Part shown: positions 28,387-36,779 of the stretch, piece after piece
Position numbering within the stretch: the first letter of the stretch is position 1
Layout: each line of letters starts with the position of its first letter
Source of the DNA: Mycolicibacterium flavescens
Lineage (GTDB): Bacteria > Actinomycetota > Actinomycetes > Mycobacteriales > Mycobacteriaceae
DNA: 64,000 nucleotides
Assembly: GCA_900637135.1 (NCBI GenBank)
Contig: LR134353.1
Span: 434,001-498,000 of the forward strand
Direction of reading: 5' to 3'
Notes under the pieces: generated by a model
Database searches by the model: none
The model's input: only the letters and a program-made list of their open reading frames with translations
Told to the model about the DNA's origin: nothing
Translations under genes and position numbers: made by a program

Positions 28387-30278
28387 CCGCCACTCCGCAA
28401 TGGACACCCACCGAGGACGATGTGGCCGGAGCGCGCGTCACCGACTTCGCACAGTTCGTGCAGCGCCGCACCGGCCGAAATCACCCCGACTACGAGTCGC
28501 TGTGGCAGTGGTCGACCGACGAGCCCGATGAGTTCTGGGCCGCGTTGTGGGACTACTTCGACCTCGGTGAACGCCCGGAGCTGGTGCTCACCTCTGCTGA
28601 AATGCCTGGAGCGCAGTGGTTTTCGGGCGTGCAGCTCAATTATGTGGATCAGGTGATTCGCAACGCCCGGTCGGACCGGCCCGCCATCCTGTACCTGCGC
28701 GAGGGTGGGGATCCCGTCGAGGTGTCATGGGCCGAGTTGTTGGGACGCGCGGCGGCATTCGCCCAGACGCTGCGCGACCTCGGTGTGCGCGCCGGCGACC
28801 GGGTCGTCGGATATCTGCCCAACATTCCCGAGGCCGTGATCGCGTTCCTGGCGACCGCCAGCATCGGCGCGATCTGGAGTGCGTGCGGCCAGGACTATTC
28901 GGCCAAGGCCGCACTCGACCGTCTCGGTCAGCTCGAACCCACCGTGCTGGTGACCACCGACGGCTATACCTACGGCGGGAAGTTCCACGATAAGGCCGCC
29001 GAAATCACCGCGCTGCAGAAGGGATTACCTACGCTGCGTGCGACGGTGATGGCACCCGACATGGCGGGCAGCAGTAGCAAGGAGTTGACCACGACGCCGG
29101 TCGACTTCGCCCACCCGCTGTGGATCCTGTTCTCCTCGGGCACCACCGGGCTGCCCAAGGGCATCATTCACGGCCACGGCGGTGTGCTGGTCGAACACCT
29201 CAAAGCCGTGAGCCTGCAGTCCGATATCGGGCCGGACGACATCTTCTTCTGGTACACCAGTCCCAGCTGGATGATGTGGAACTTCCAGGTGGCGGGCCTG
29301 CTGGTCGGGTCGACGATCGTCTGCTACGACGGCAGTCCCAATGCACCGCGTCCGGATGTGCTCTGGGAGATCGCGGCGCGCGTCAAGGCGACGGTGCTGG
29401 GGACGAGCCCGGGCTATGTGTTGGGCTGCGCGAAGGCAGGCGCGGTGCCGCGCAAGGAGCATGACCTGTCGGTGCTGCGCACGGTCGGCATCACCGGCTC
29501 GTCATTGCCCCCGTCGTCGTCACTGTGGTTGCGCGACAACGTCGGTGAGCACGTGCAGGTGTCCTCGATCAGTGGCGGCACCGACGTGGTGTCCGCTTTC
29601 ATCGGCGGGGTCCGCACGGTTCCGGTGTGGCCGGGCGAGCTGTCGGCGCCGTATCTCGGATGCGCTCTGGACTCGTGGGACGAGTCCGGACAGCCGGTGC
29701 GCAACGAGGTCGGCGAGCTCGTGGTGACCAAGCCGATGCCGTCGATGCCGGTCGGGTTCTGGAACGATCCCGACGGGTCGCGTTACCGCGCAGCGTATTT
29801 CGAGATGTTTCCCGGAGTGTGGCGGCACGGCGACTGGATCACGATCACCGATCACGGCAGCGTCATCGTGCACGGCCGGTCGGACTCGACCTTGAACCGG
29901 CACGGCATACGGATGGGCAGCGCCGACATCTACCAGGCGGTCGAACGGCTGCCCGAGGTGGCCGAAGCCTTGATCATCGGCGTCGACGAACCCGACGGCG
30001 GGTACTGGATGCCGCTGTTCGTGGTCCTCACCGAGGGCGCCGAACTGACCGACGAGGTGCGCGACCGCATCAAGAACACCGTCCGCGAAGAGGTCTCACC
30101 GCGGCATGTACCCGACGAGATCATCGCTGCGCCAGGTGTTCCGCACACCCGCACGGGCAAGAAGCTCGAGGTGCCGATCAAGAAGATGTTCCAGGGCGCC
30201 GACGCCGCGAAGGTGGTCGAGCGCAGCGCCGTCGACGACCCGGACCTGCTGGACTGGTACGTCACGCAGAAGCGCTGA
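28383..30278 (+). CDS. Acetoacetyl-CoA synthetase (acetoacetate-CoA ligase)
   Basis: This 631-residue adenylate-forming enzyme activates acetoacetate with ATP and CoA. The N-terminus (FVQRRTGRNHPDYESLWQWS) is typical of AacS rather than acetyl-CoA synthetase. Core motifs are ILFSSGTTGLPKGIIHGHGG, WYTSPSWMMWNFQ and, in the C-terminal domain, GRSDSTLNRHGIRMGSADIY; the acylatable Lys lies in PHTRTGKKLEVPIKK. The ATG at 28383 overlaps the dehydrogenase stop. With the transporter and dehydrogenase it completes uptake and activation of ketone bodies. Confidence 0.92.
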   Translation: MTATPQWTPTEDDVAGARVTDFAQFVQRRTGRNHPDYESLWQWSTDEPDEFWAALWDYFDLGERPELVLTSAEMPGAQWFSGVQLNYVDQVIRNARSDRPAILYLREGGDPVEVSWAELLGRAAAFAQTLRDLGVRAGDRVVGYLPNIPEAVIAFLATASIGAIWSACGQDYSAKAALDRLGQLEPTVLVTTDGYTYGGKFHDKAAEITALQKGLPTLRATVMAPDMAGSSSKELTTTPVDFAHPLWILFSSGTTGLPKGIIHGHGGVLVEHLKAVSLQSDIGPDDIFFWYTSPSWMMWNFQVAGLLVGSTIVCYDGSPNAPRPDVLWEIAARVKATVLGTSPGYVLGCAKAGAVPRKEHDLSVLRTVGITGSSLPPSSSLWLRDNVGEHVQVSSISGGTDVVSAFIGGVRTVPVWPGELSAPYLGCALDSWDESGQPVRNEVGELVVTKPMPSMPVGFWNDPDGSRYRAAYFEMFPGVWRHGDWITITDHGSVIVHGRSDSTLNRHGIRMGSADIYQAVERLPEVAEALIIGVDEPDGGYWMPLFVVLTEGAELTDEVRDRIKNTVREEVSPRHVPDEIIAAPGVPHTRTGKKLEVPIKKMFQGADAAKVVERSAVDDPDLLDWYVTQKR

Positions 30279-30337
30279 GTTATCCCGACTCATTTCGGTG
30301 TCCATTCGTGTCGCCCTGGCGTGGCATAATCGAATAT

Positions 30338-31798
30338 GTGTTCGAAGATGTGGATGAAGCGGGGTTGGTGGCCACCATCGAAGAGGCCACCCGCGCCGAA
30401 GCGTCCGCGAGCGCATTGCGCACGGCGGCGATTGGGGAGCTGATGTCGCGCCGCGGTGTCGGCGACGAGGATCATCCGCGCGCGTTGTGGGCGTGTGATC
30501 CGTGGGCTTCGGCCGCTGCCGAGGTCACCGCGGCCATGAACATCAGCCACGGCAGGGCCTGCGGCCAGATGCGCATCGCCGAAACCCTGCGCGATCACCT
30601 GCCCAAGGTCGGCGCGCTGTTCGGCGCGGGTCGGCTCTCAGCGCGGGTGATCGGGATACTCACCTGGCGTACCCGGTTGATCGCCAACGACGCGGTTTGG
30701 GCGCTGGTCGACGCGGCGCTGGCCGAACGGGCGGATGAGTGGGGACCGCTGTCGGAAGAGGATCTGCGCATCGGCGTGGACGCGTTGGTGCTGCAGTACG
30801 ACCCCGACGCGGTGATCGCCAGCCAGGCCCGCACCCGTGGCCGCGATTTCAAAGTCGGGTCCTACGAAGACGAGCACGGCGCCACATCGGTGTGGGGCAA
30901 GTTGCAGCCCGCCGATGCCGCGGTCCTCGACCGCAAGGTCGCCGCGATGGTGGCCACCGTGTGCCCTGATGATCCGCGTTCGTCCGGCGAGCGTCGCAGC
31001 GACGCAGTCGGGGCGCTTGCGAACGGCAACGACCACCTACCGTGCGAATGCGGCTCCCCGGCCTGCCCGGCGCGGGCGGCCCAGCCCGCCCCGTCATCGT
31101 CGGTGGTGGTGAATGTTTACGCCGACCAGACCGCCGTCGATGCCACCCACGCGACACAGGAGTCCGTCCGCCGCACCGCGGCCTGCCGACGGGACGCGGG
31201 CACCGCAGTGATATCCGGAGTCGGGGGCCCCGAGGTGCTGACCACGCCGATGCTGGCCGCGCTGCTGCGCAACGGTGCCACGCTGCGGCCGCTGGGCGCA
31301 CCGGACGAACAGCCCGAGCACGGATATCGGCCGTCGGCCAAGCTGGCCCGTCGCATCCGCGCCCGGGATCTGCGCTGCCGCTTTCCGGGATGCCATCGGC
31401 GAGCGGAGTTCTGCGATATAGACCACGTCACGTCCCATCCGAACGGGGCAACGCATCAGTCGAATCTGGCTTGCCTCTGCCGTCTTCACCACCTACTGAA
31501 AACCTTCTGGGTCGGTGACTGGTCGTATCTAATGCGAGCAGACGGCGCCGCGGTCTGGACGTCACCGACAGGCCGTACATATACGTCGTATCCAGGGTCT
31601 CGAAGTCTGTTCCCCGGATGGGACACCAGGGCAGCCGAGCTGCCGCCGCGGGCCACCAGCCCACCGCATGGTGCCGGCCCGCCACCCGACAACCGCGGGT
31701 TGAAGATGCCGATGCGCAAGAACACCCGATCGGTCGAACGTGCCCAACGGATTAAAGCCGAACGGGCACAGAACGCCTCGGAGTCGCCGTCGTTTTGA
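30338..31798 (+). CDS. DUF222 / HNH endonuclease-domain protein (13E12 repeat family)
   Basis: This protein of about 486 residues belongs to the abundant actinobacterial DUF222-HNH (REP13E12-like) family. The DUF222 region covers about residues 30-300; the HNH nuclease-like domain is near 345-400 with RCRFPGCHRR, CDIDHVTSHPNGA and LACLCRLHHLLKT. The C-terminus is disordered and ends in a basic helix. Function is unknown; members are often scattered as multicopy genes. I chose GTG at 30338, just before the conserved start; the upstream open frame overlaps the ligase gene. It is absent from the M. tuberculosis arrangement at this point. Confidence 0.85.
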   Translation: MFEDVDEAGLVATIEEATRAEASASALRTAAIGELMSRRGVGDEDHPRALWACDPWASAAAEVTAAMNISHGRACGQMRIAETLRDHLPKVGALFGAGRLSARVIGILTWRTRLIANDAVWALVDAALAERADEWGPLSEEDLRIGVDALVLQYDPDAVIASQARTRGRDFKVGSYEDEHGATSVWGKLQPADAAVLDRKVAAMVATVCPDDPRSSGERRSDAVGALANGNDHLPCECGSPACPARAAQPAPSSSVVVNVYADQTAVDATHATQESVRRTAACRRDAGTAVISGVGGPEVLTTPMLAALLRNGATLRPLGAPDEQPEHGYRPSAKLARRIRARDLRCRFPGCHRRAEFCDIDHVTSHPNGATHQSNLACLCRLHHLLKTFWVGDWSYLMRADGAAVWTSPTGRTYTSYPGSRSLFPGWDTRAAELPPRATSPPHGAGPPPDNRGLKMPMRKNTRSVERAQRIKAERAQNASESPSF

Positions 31799-31799
31799 C

Positions 31800-31821
31800 T
31801 CCGGTCGACGTGCGCACCGGA
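31800..31821. terminator. Possible hairpin between convergent genes
   Basis: TCCGGT (31800-31805) and ACCGGA (31816-31821) form a six-base inverted repeat with a ten-base loop. It sits in the 26-base gap between two convergent genes, so a shared terminator is plausible. There is no T-run. Confidence 0.35.
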
Positions 31822-31824
31822 ATG

Positions 31825-32991
31825 CTAATGCTGCAGTTGACCCAGCCAGCTGCCGATTCGCCGTAGCGCCTCGGTGATGTCGCCCGCCGGCCCGGCGAAC
31901 GACAACCGGACGAAGGATCCACCGCGGGCCGGGTCGAAGTCGATGCCCGGTGCGATCGCAACTCCGGTGTCGGCGAGCAGCTTCGAACAGAACGACAGCG
32001 AATCCGATGTCAGATGCGACACGTCGGCGTACACGTAGAACGCTCCGTCGGTTGGGGCCAGGCGATCGATGCCGAGGGCGCGCAGGCCGTCGAGCAGCAT
32101 CTGCCGGTTGGCGGCGTAGTGGTGCAGCAGCGCGTCGGACTCCGCGATCGACTCCGGGGTGAACGCCGCGATCGCGGCATACTGCGGCAGTGTCGGCGGG
32201 CAGATCGTGAAGTTTCCGGTGAGACGGTCGACCGCCCGCTGCAGTTCCTTCGGCACCAGAAGCCAGCCGAGCCGCCAGCCGGTCATCGCGAAGTATTTCG
32301 AGAAGCTGTTCACCACAATCGAATCCCGTGATGTCGCCCAGGCGCAGCTGACGGCGGGAGCACCCTCGTAGACCAGCCCGTGGTACACCTCGTCGCTGAT
32401 CAGCCGGACATCGCGCGACGCGCACCACGAAGCGATCGCAGCGAGCTCGTCCGGCGGAATCACCGTGCCTGTCGGGTTGGCGGGGCTCGCCACGATGACA
32501 CCCTGTACGGCCGGGTCGAGTTCCGCGAGCATCTGCACCGTCGGCTGAAAACGGGTCGCGGGGCCGCAGGGTATCTCCACGACCTCACAACCCAGCGCGG
32601 AGAGGATGTTGCGGTAACAGGGGTATCCGGGGCTGGCGATCGCGACGCGGTCACCGACGTCGAAGCAGGCCAGGAACGCCAGCAGAAAGCCACCCGACGA
32701 GCCCGTGGTGATGACCACGTCTTCCGGGTCCACCTGCAGGCCATGCCGATCCAGGTACGAATGGGCGATTGCTGCGCGCAGCTCCGGGATCCCGAGCGCG
32801 ACGGTATAGCCGAGGACGGTGGTCTCCAGTGCCTCCTTGGCCGCTGCCCGCACGGCTGCGGGAGCGCCCGCGCTCGGTTGGCCCGCGGACAGGTTGACCA
32901 GGTCGCCGTGACTGCGCTGCCGCTCGGCGGCGGCCAGCCAGACGTCCATGACGTAGAACGGGGGGATCCCTGCGCGCAGTGCGACGCTCAT
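31825..32991 (-). CDS. aspB: Class I aminotransferase AspB (Rv3565-like)
   Basis: This 388-residue PLP-dependent aminotransferase matches Rv3565 (aspB). Features are LSAGQPSAGAP near the N-terminus, TTGSSGGFLLAFLACFD, ASPANPTGTVI and the PLP-lysine region NSFSKYFAMTGWRLGW; the C-terminal Arg is in GGSFVRLSFAG. The amino acid specificity has not been shown for this subgroup. The start at 32991 overlaps the PhnD-like gene stop by four bases (ATGA); 33000 is an alternative. It remains linked to the FadE genes as in M. tuberculosis. Confidence 0.9.
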   Translation of the reverse strand: MSVALRAGIPPFYVMDVWLAAAERQRSHGDLVNLSAGQPSAGAPAAVRAAAKEALETTVLGYTVALGIPELRAAIAHSYLDRHGLQVDPEDVVITTGSSGGFLLAFLACFDVGDRVAIASPGYPCYRNILSALGCEVVEIPCGPATRFQPTVQMLAELDPAVQGVIVASPANPTGTVIPPDELAAIASWCASRDVRLISDEVYHGLVYEGAPAVSCAWATSRDSIVVNSFSKYFAMTGWRLGWLLVPKELQRAVDRLTGNFTICPPTLPQYAAIAAFTPESIAESDALLHHYAANRQMLLDGLRALGIDRLAPTDGAFYVYADVSHLTSDSLSFCSKLLADTGVAIAPGIDFDPARGGSFVRLSFAGPAGDITEALRRIGSWLGQLQH

Positions 32992-33719
32992 CGGGGGCAT
33001 TCCGTCAGCTGGTCGAGATCGTGGAAGAACCCGTGCACGTCGGCGTAGTAAAACGGTTTGAGGGCGCCGTACACGCCGCTCCAGTCGGGCACCCAGGTGA
33101 GCAAAGCGTCGAGAAGCGTTGCACAGGAGGCGTTGTCGACTGCTTCTTTGACGAGGACGACCGGAGGCCTACAGTTGTCGTATCGAGCGACGATCCTGGT
33201 CGTCGACGCGTTCTCGGGTGTCATCTTCCATACATCTTCGAGGACCATCGTCGCCCGAACTCGCCCGGAGACAACGGCATCGATCTGTCCCTGCCAGGGG
33301 GGAACCGCAACGAAATGCATCGCGAGTTTCCGCTGGCCGGTGAACAGAATGGCGGGAGCGAAGTAGCTCGATGTGCATGAAGTGTTGATGTAACCGCATT
33401 GCGCTCCGGCCAGGTCGTCCAGTCCGCTAGCAGCGTCGTCGCGTCGGACGACGAGCACGCTGGTCTGGCGGGGCTCACCGGTGAACTTCGATGTTGCGAT
33501 CGCCAATCCCCGGTAATGGTGATCACCGCTTCGGAGCAAGCGGTGCAAGCTGGGTGCCGGGACATAGGCGATGTCCGGCTGATGTTGCGCCAGCGCCCGG
33601 TCGATGCCGGCGAGGTCGGTGCTCTCGGCTGCGGAGATCCCCTCCGCGGCGAGAAGTGTGGTCCACGGCTCGTCGCAGGCGGGCAAGCCGAGGTTCTGAT
33701 CCACGACGAAGCTCAACAT
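32988..33719 (-). CDS. PhnD-like periplasmic-binding-fold protein without signal peptide
   Basis: This 243-residue protein resembles phosphate/phosphonate-type substrate-binding proteins (PF12974-like): residues LAQHQPDIAYVPAPSLHRL, TSVLVVRRDDAASGLDDLAG and CGYINTSCTSSYFAPA. There is no signal sequence or lipobox at the N-terminus (MLSFVVDQNLGLPACDEPW), so it should be cytoplasmic. No transporter subunit is adjacent. It may sense or bind a small ligand for the neighbouring aminotransferase, with which it overlaps. That role is a guess. Confidence 0.72.
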   Translation of the reverse strand: MLSFVVDQNLGLPACDEPWTTLLAAEGISAAESTDLAGIDRALAQHQPDIAYVPAPSLHRLLRSGDHHYRGLAIATSKFTGEPRQTSVLVVRRDDAASGLDDLAGAQCGYINTSCTSSYFAPAILFTGQRKLAMHFVAVPPWQGQIDAVVSGRVRATMVLEDVWKMTPENASTTRIVARYDNCRPPVVLVKEAVDNASCATLLDALLTWVPDWSGVYGALKPFYYADVHGFFHDLDQLTECPR

Positions 33720-33755
33720 TGCCGCGAGCCTACGTCGGAAGCTCGACAGCCAACG

Positions 33756-34697
33756 CTAGAACACTTCGGATTCGAGGCGGCGCAGATGATCGCGCGGAGC
33801 ACCGAGCAACTGGGCACTGCCGTGCGCGCGCTTGAAATACAGCTGAATGTCGTGCTCCCAGGTGATCGCGATGCCGCCGTGCATCTGGACGGCTTCGGCG
33901 GCGACGTTGGTGAACGCCTCGCTCGCCGAGAACCGGGCCAGCGCAGCCGAGGTCGGTGACGGCGCGGCGATCGCCTCGTCGACGACGGCACGCGCGGACT
34001 GAACCGCGACGTACAAGTCGGCCATCCGGTGCTTGAGCGCCTGGAAACTGCCAATGGGCCTGCCGAACTGCACCCGGTCCTTCGTGTACTGCACCGTCAG
34101 GTCGAGGCACCGCGACGCCGCGCCGATCTGCTCGGCGGCCATCAGCAACGCAGCGGTGTCGGCCAGTCCCGGATCCGAGCCGATGTCGGTGCTCTGTTGG
34201 ACCTCGACGCGCGCCAGCCGGCGGGTCAGGTCCATCGCATCCAGGCGCGTCGCGGTGAACTCGGTCCACCGGGCCAACAGGTCGCCGTCCGCCCCGATCA
34301 CCACGTCGGCAATGTCGCCGTTGATCACATAGTCGGGGTCGAAGACCACCGTGCCGACGATGGCGCCCTCGGCCATACCCTCGAGCGCTTCGGTGTCCGG
34401 CTCGTCGCCGGCCAGTAGTGCGAGCTCGGCGAGAGTGGTCCCCAACAGGGGAGTCGGAACCAGTGCCTTGCCGAGCTCCTCGAGCACGACCGCCGCATCG
34501 GCAAGCTCACCGCCCGCGCCGCCCAGCTCCTCGGGCACCACAAGCGCCGCCGCACCGACCTGCTCGCACAGCAGCGTCCACAGCGATTCGTCGTATCCGC
34601 GTTCGGATTCCATCGCCTCGCGCACCGCGGCGGGCGACGCGTGCTTGTCGACCAGCGCGGCGACGGTCTCGCGTAGCAGTTGGCGTTCTTCACTCAT
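33756..34697 (-). CDS. fadE33: Acyl-CoA dehydrogenase FadE33
   Basis: This protein of about 313 residues corresponds to Rv3564 (FadE33). It has the acyl-CoA dehydrogenase fold with TVQYTKDRVQFGRPIGSFQALKHRMADL and MHGGIAITWEHDIQLYFKRA. Like other short mycobacterial FadE partners it lacks the full set of catalytic features and probably works as a heteromer with a second subunit. The ATG at 34697 overlaps the fadE32 stop; the upstream extension lies within fadE32. It ends the KstR2-controlled fadD3-fadE31-fadE32-fadE33 operon for HIP degradation. Confidence 0.9.
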   Translation of the reverse strand: MSEERQLLRETVAALVDKHASPAAVREAMESERGYDESLWTLLCEQVGAAALVVPEELGGAGGELADAAVVLEELGKALVPTPLLGTTLAELALLAGDEPDTEALEGMAEGAIVGTVVFDPDYVINGDIADVVIGADGDLLARWTEFTATRLDAMDLTRRLARVEVQQSTDIGSDPGLADTAALLMAAEQIGAASRCLDLTVQYTKDRVQFGRPIGSFQALKHRMADLYVAVQSARAVVDEAIAAPSPTSAALARFSASEAFTNVAAEAVQMHGGIAITWEHDIQLYFKRAHGSAQLLGAPRDHLRRLESEVF

Positions 34698-35650
34698 CAG
34701 AGGGCCTCCAGTACGCGCCGACGGTGGACAGCGGGATCCCCCCACGCCGAGCGCAGCGCCTGCGCACGCAACAGCCACAACGACAGGTCGTGCTCCTGGG
34801 TGAATCCGATCGCGCCATGTGTCTGCAGTGCCGAGCGGGCCGCCAGCAGTGCGGCGTCGCTGGCCGCGGCCTTGGCGGCGCTGACATCGCGCGCCGTGTC
34901 GGCGGATCCGTCGGCAAGCGATAGGGCCGCGCCGTACACCAGCGGTCGGGCCAACTCCACCGCGATGTGCACGTCGGCGAGTTTGTGCTTGATCGCCTGG
35001 TAGGTGCCGATGACCTTGCCGAACTGGCTGCGCTGCTTGGCGTATTCGACCGACGTGTCCAGCATCGCCTGGCTCGCGCCCACCAGTTGGGCCGCGGTGG
35101 CGAGCACGCCGAACTCATAGGCGCGGGCCACGTCGGCTGGTCTGCCATCGCCTGACGTGTTGACGTCGAACAGCTTTCGGCTCGGGTCGACCGATTCGTG
35201 CTCGGCTCCCGCGGCGCCGTCATGTACTTCACCATCGTCGGCCACGAGGATGAGCCCCGCGGTGTCGGCGTCGACAGCCCTCGGCACCTGTGGCGGCAGG
35301 GCGACGGTCGCGATCAGCTCGCCGGAAGCCAAGCCGGCGCAACGCTCGTCGTCGGCGAGCAGGATCGGCGCGACCGCGATGGATTCGACCACCGGGCCGG
35401 GAACGCACCACCGGCCGAGTCGCTCGATGGCGACCACCAGGTCGACCGGATGAGCCTCGATGCCGTCGTACTTCTCGGGCACCAGAAGCGCCGTGACGCC
35501 GAGGTCGGTCAGCTGCGCCCACACCTTGCGGCCCGGTGACGTGTCCCCGGCGGCCCACGCGCGAACCGCGCCCGGCAGGTCGGCCGCACTCAGTGCGGCG
35601 TCGATGCTGGCGGCGAAATCGCGCTGCTGTTCGTCCAATTCGAAGTTCAT
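34697..35650 (-). CDS. fadE32: Acyl-CoA dehydrogenase FadE32
   Basis: This 317-residue acyl-CoA dehydrogenase-fold protein matches Rv3563. Visible features are VEYAKQRSQFGKVIGTYQAIKHKLADV and LQTHGAIGFTQEHDLSLWL. FadE32 is required for late ring-C/D catabolism of HIP in mycobacteria and is thought to pair with FadE31. The start is ATG 35650, four bases downstream of the fadE31 stop. The stop overlaps fadE33. Confidence 0.9.
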   Translation of the reverse strand: MNFELDEQQRDFAASIDAALSAADLPGAVRAWAAGDTSPGRKVWAQLTDLGVTALLVPEKYDGIEAHPVDLVVAIERLGRWCVPGPVVESIAVAPILLADDERCAGLASGELIATVALPPQVPRAVDADTAGLILVADDGEVHDGAAGAEHESVDPSRKLFDVNTSGDGRPADVARAYEFGVLATAAQLVGASQAMLDTSVEYAKQRSQFGKVIGTYQAIKHKLADVHIAVELARPLVYGAALSLADGSADTARDVSAAKAAASDAALLAARSALQTHGAIGFTQEHDLSLWLLRAQALRSAWGDPAVHRRRVLEAL

Positions 35651-35654
35651 GTGG

Positions 35655-36779
35655 TTACTTTCGCGGCAGGCCCAGCAGGCGCTCGGCGATGATGTTGCGC
35701 TGAATCTCGTTGGTTCCGGCGTAGATCGGTCCGCCGAGCGAGAACAGCAAGCCTTCGGTCCAGTTGTCGGCGAGCTCGGCGTCGGGACCGCGCATGTCCA
35801 GGGCGGTCTGGTGGATGGCGACGTCGAGGTCGGACCAGAACACCTTCGTCACACTCGACTCGGCGCCCAATTCGCCGCCTGCGGCGACGCGCGTCACGGT
35901 GCCGAATGTGTGCAGGCGGTAGGCCTGGGCCTTGATCCAGGCATCGGCCACGCGGTCGGCGTAAGCGGGGTCGGGGTTCTCTTTCCATTGCGCGACAAGC
36001 CGTTCGGCGGGGGCAATGAAGCGAGCCGGGCTTCGCAACGACATGCCGCGCTCATTGCTCGACGTGCTCATCGCGGCGCGCCAGCCCTCGTGCACCTCGC
36101 CGATGACGTCGTTGTCGGGCACGAACACGTCGTCGAGGAAGATCTCACCGAAACCGGTGTCACCGCCGAGTTGCGCGATGGGGCGGACCGTGACGCCGTC
36201 GGCCTTGAGGTCGAACATGAAGTACGTGAGGCCGCGGTGGCGTTCGGCCTCGGGGTCGGAGCGGAACAGCCCGAAGGCGCGTTCCCCGAACGGCGCGCGT
36301 GAACTCCAGATCTTCTGCCCGTTGAGCAGCCAGCCGCCGTCGGTGCTGGTGGCCGTCGACCGCAGCGACGCCAGGTCGCTACCCGACTCGGGTTCCGACC
36401 AGGCCTGCGCCCAGATCTCCTCACCGCTCGCCATTTTCGGCAGGATGCGGTCGAGCTGTTCGGTGGTGCCGTGGGCGAACAGAGTCGGCGCCAGCATCGA
36501 CGTGCCGTTGGCGCTGGCGCGGCCGGGAGCCCCGGCGCGGAAGTACTCTTCTTCGTACACCACCCACTGCAGCAGGCTGGCGTCGCGGCCCCCGTATTTC
36601 TCCGGCCAGGTGATCACGGACAGCCCGGCGTCGTAGAGCACCTTGTCCCAGCGTCGGTGCTGTTCGAAACCTTCGGCGGTGTCGTACGACTTAGTCGGGA
36701 AGCGGTCCTTGTTCTCGGCCAGGAACTCGCGCACCTCGGCCTGGAACTCTCGCGTCGCGTCGTCGATATTCAGGTCCAT
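35655..36779 (-). CDS. fadE31: Acyl-CoA dehydrogenase FadE31
   Basis: This 374-residue full-length acyl-CoA dehydrogenase matches Rv3562. It has the FAD and substrate motifs WAQAWSEPESGSDLASLRS, LNGQKIWSSRAPFGERAF and the C-terminal GGPIYAGTNEIQRNIIAERLLGLPRK. In the M. tuberculosis pathway it acts in degradation of the HIP-derived CoA thioesters, probably with FadE32. Its start shares one base with the fadD3 stop, so translation is coupled. Confidence 0.92.
   Translation of the reverse strand: MDLNIDDATREFQAEVREFLAENKDRFPTKSYDTAEGFEQHRRWDKVLYDAGLSVITWPEKYGGRDASLLQWVVYEEEYFRAGAPGRASANGTSMLAPTLFAHGTTEQLDRILPKMASGEEIWAQAWSEPESGSDLASLRSTATSTDGGWLLNGQKIWSSRAPFGERAFGLFRSDPEAERHRGLTYFMFDLKADGVTVRPIAQLGGDTGFGEIFLDDVFVPDNDVIGEVHEGWRAAMSTSSNERGMSLRSPARFIAPAERLVAQWKENPDPAYADRVADAWIKAQAYRLHTFGTVTRVAAGGELGAESSVTKVFWSDLDVAIHQTALDMRGPDAELADNWTEGLLFSLGGPIYAGTNEIQRNIIAERLLGLPRK

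Noticed and set aside
30291..30337. Upstream start for the DUF222-HNH protein inside the acetoacetyl-CoA synthetase gene
   Set aside because: Residues ahead of GTG 30338 show no conservation and overlap another gene; DUF222 proteins normally start near MFEDV-type sequence.
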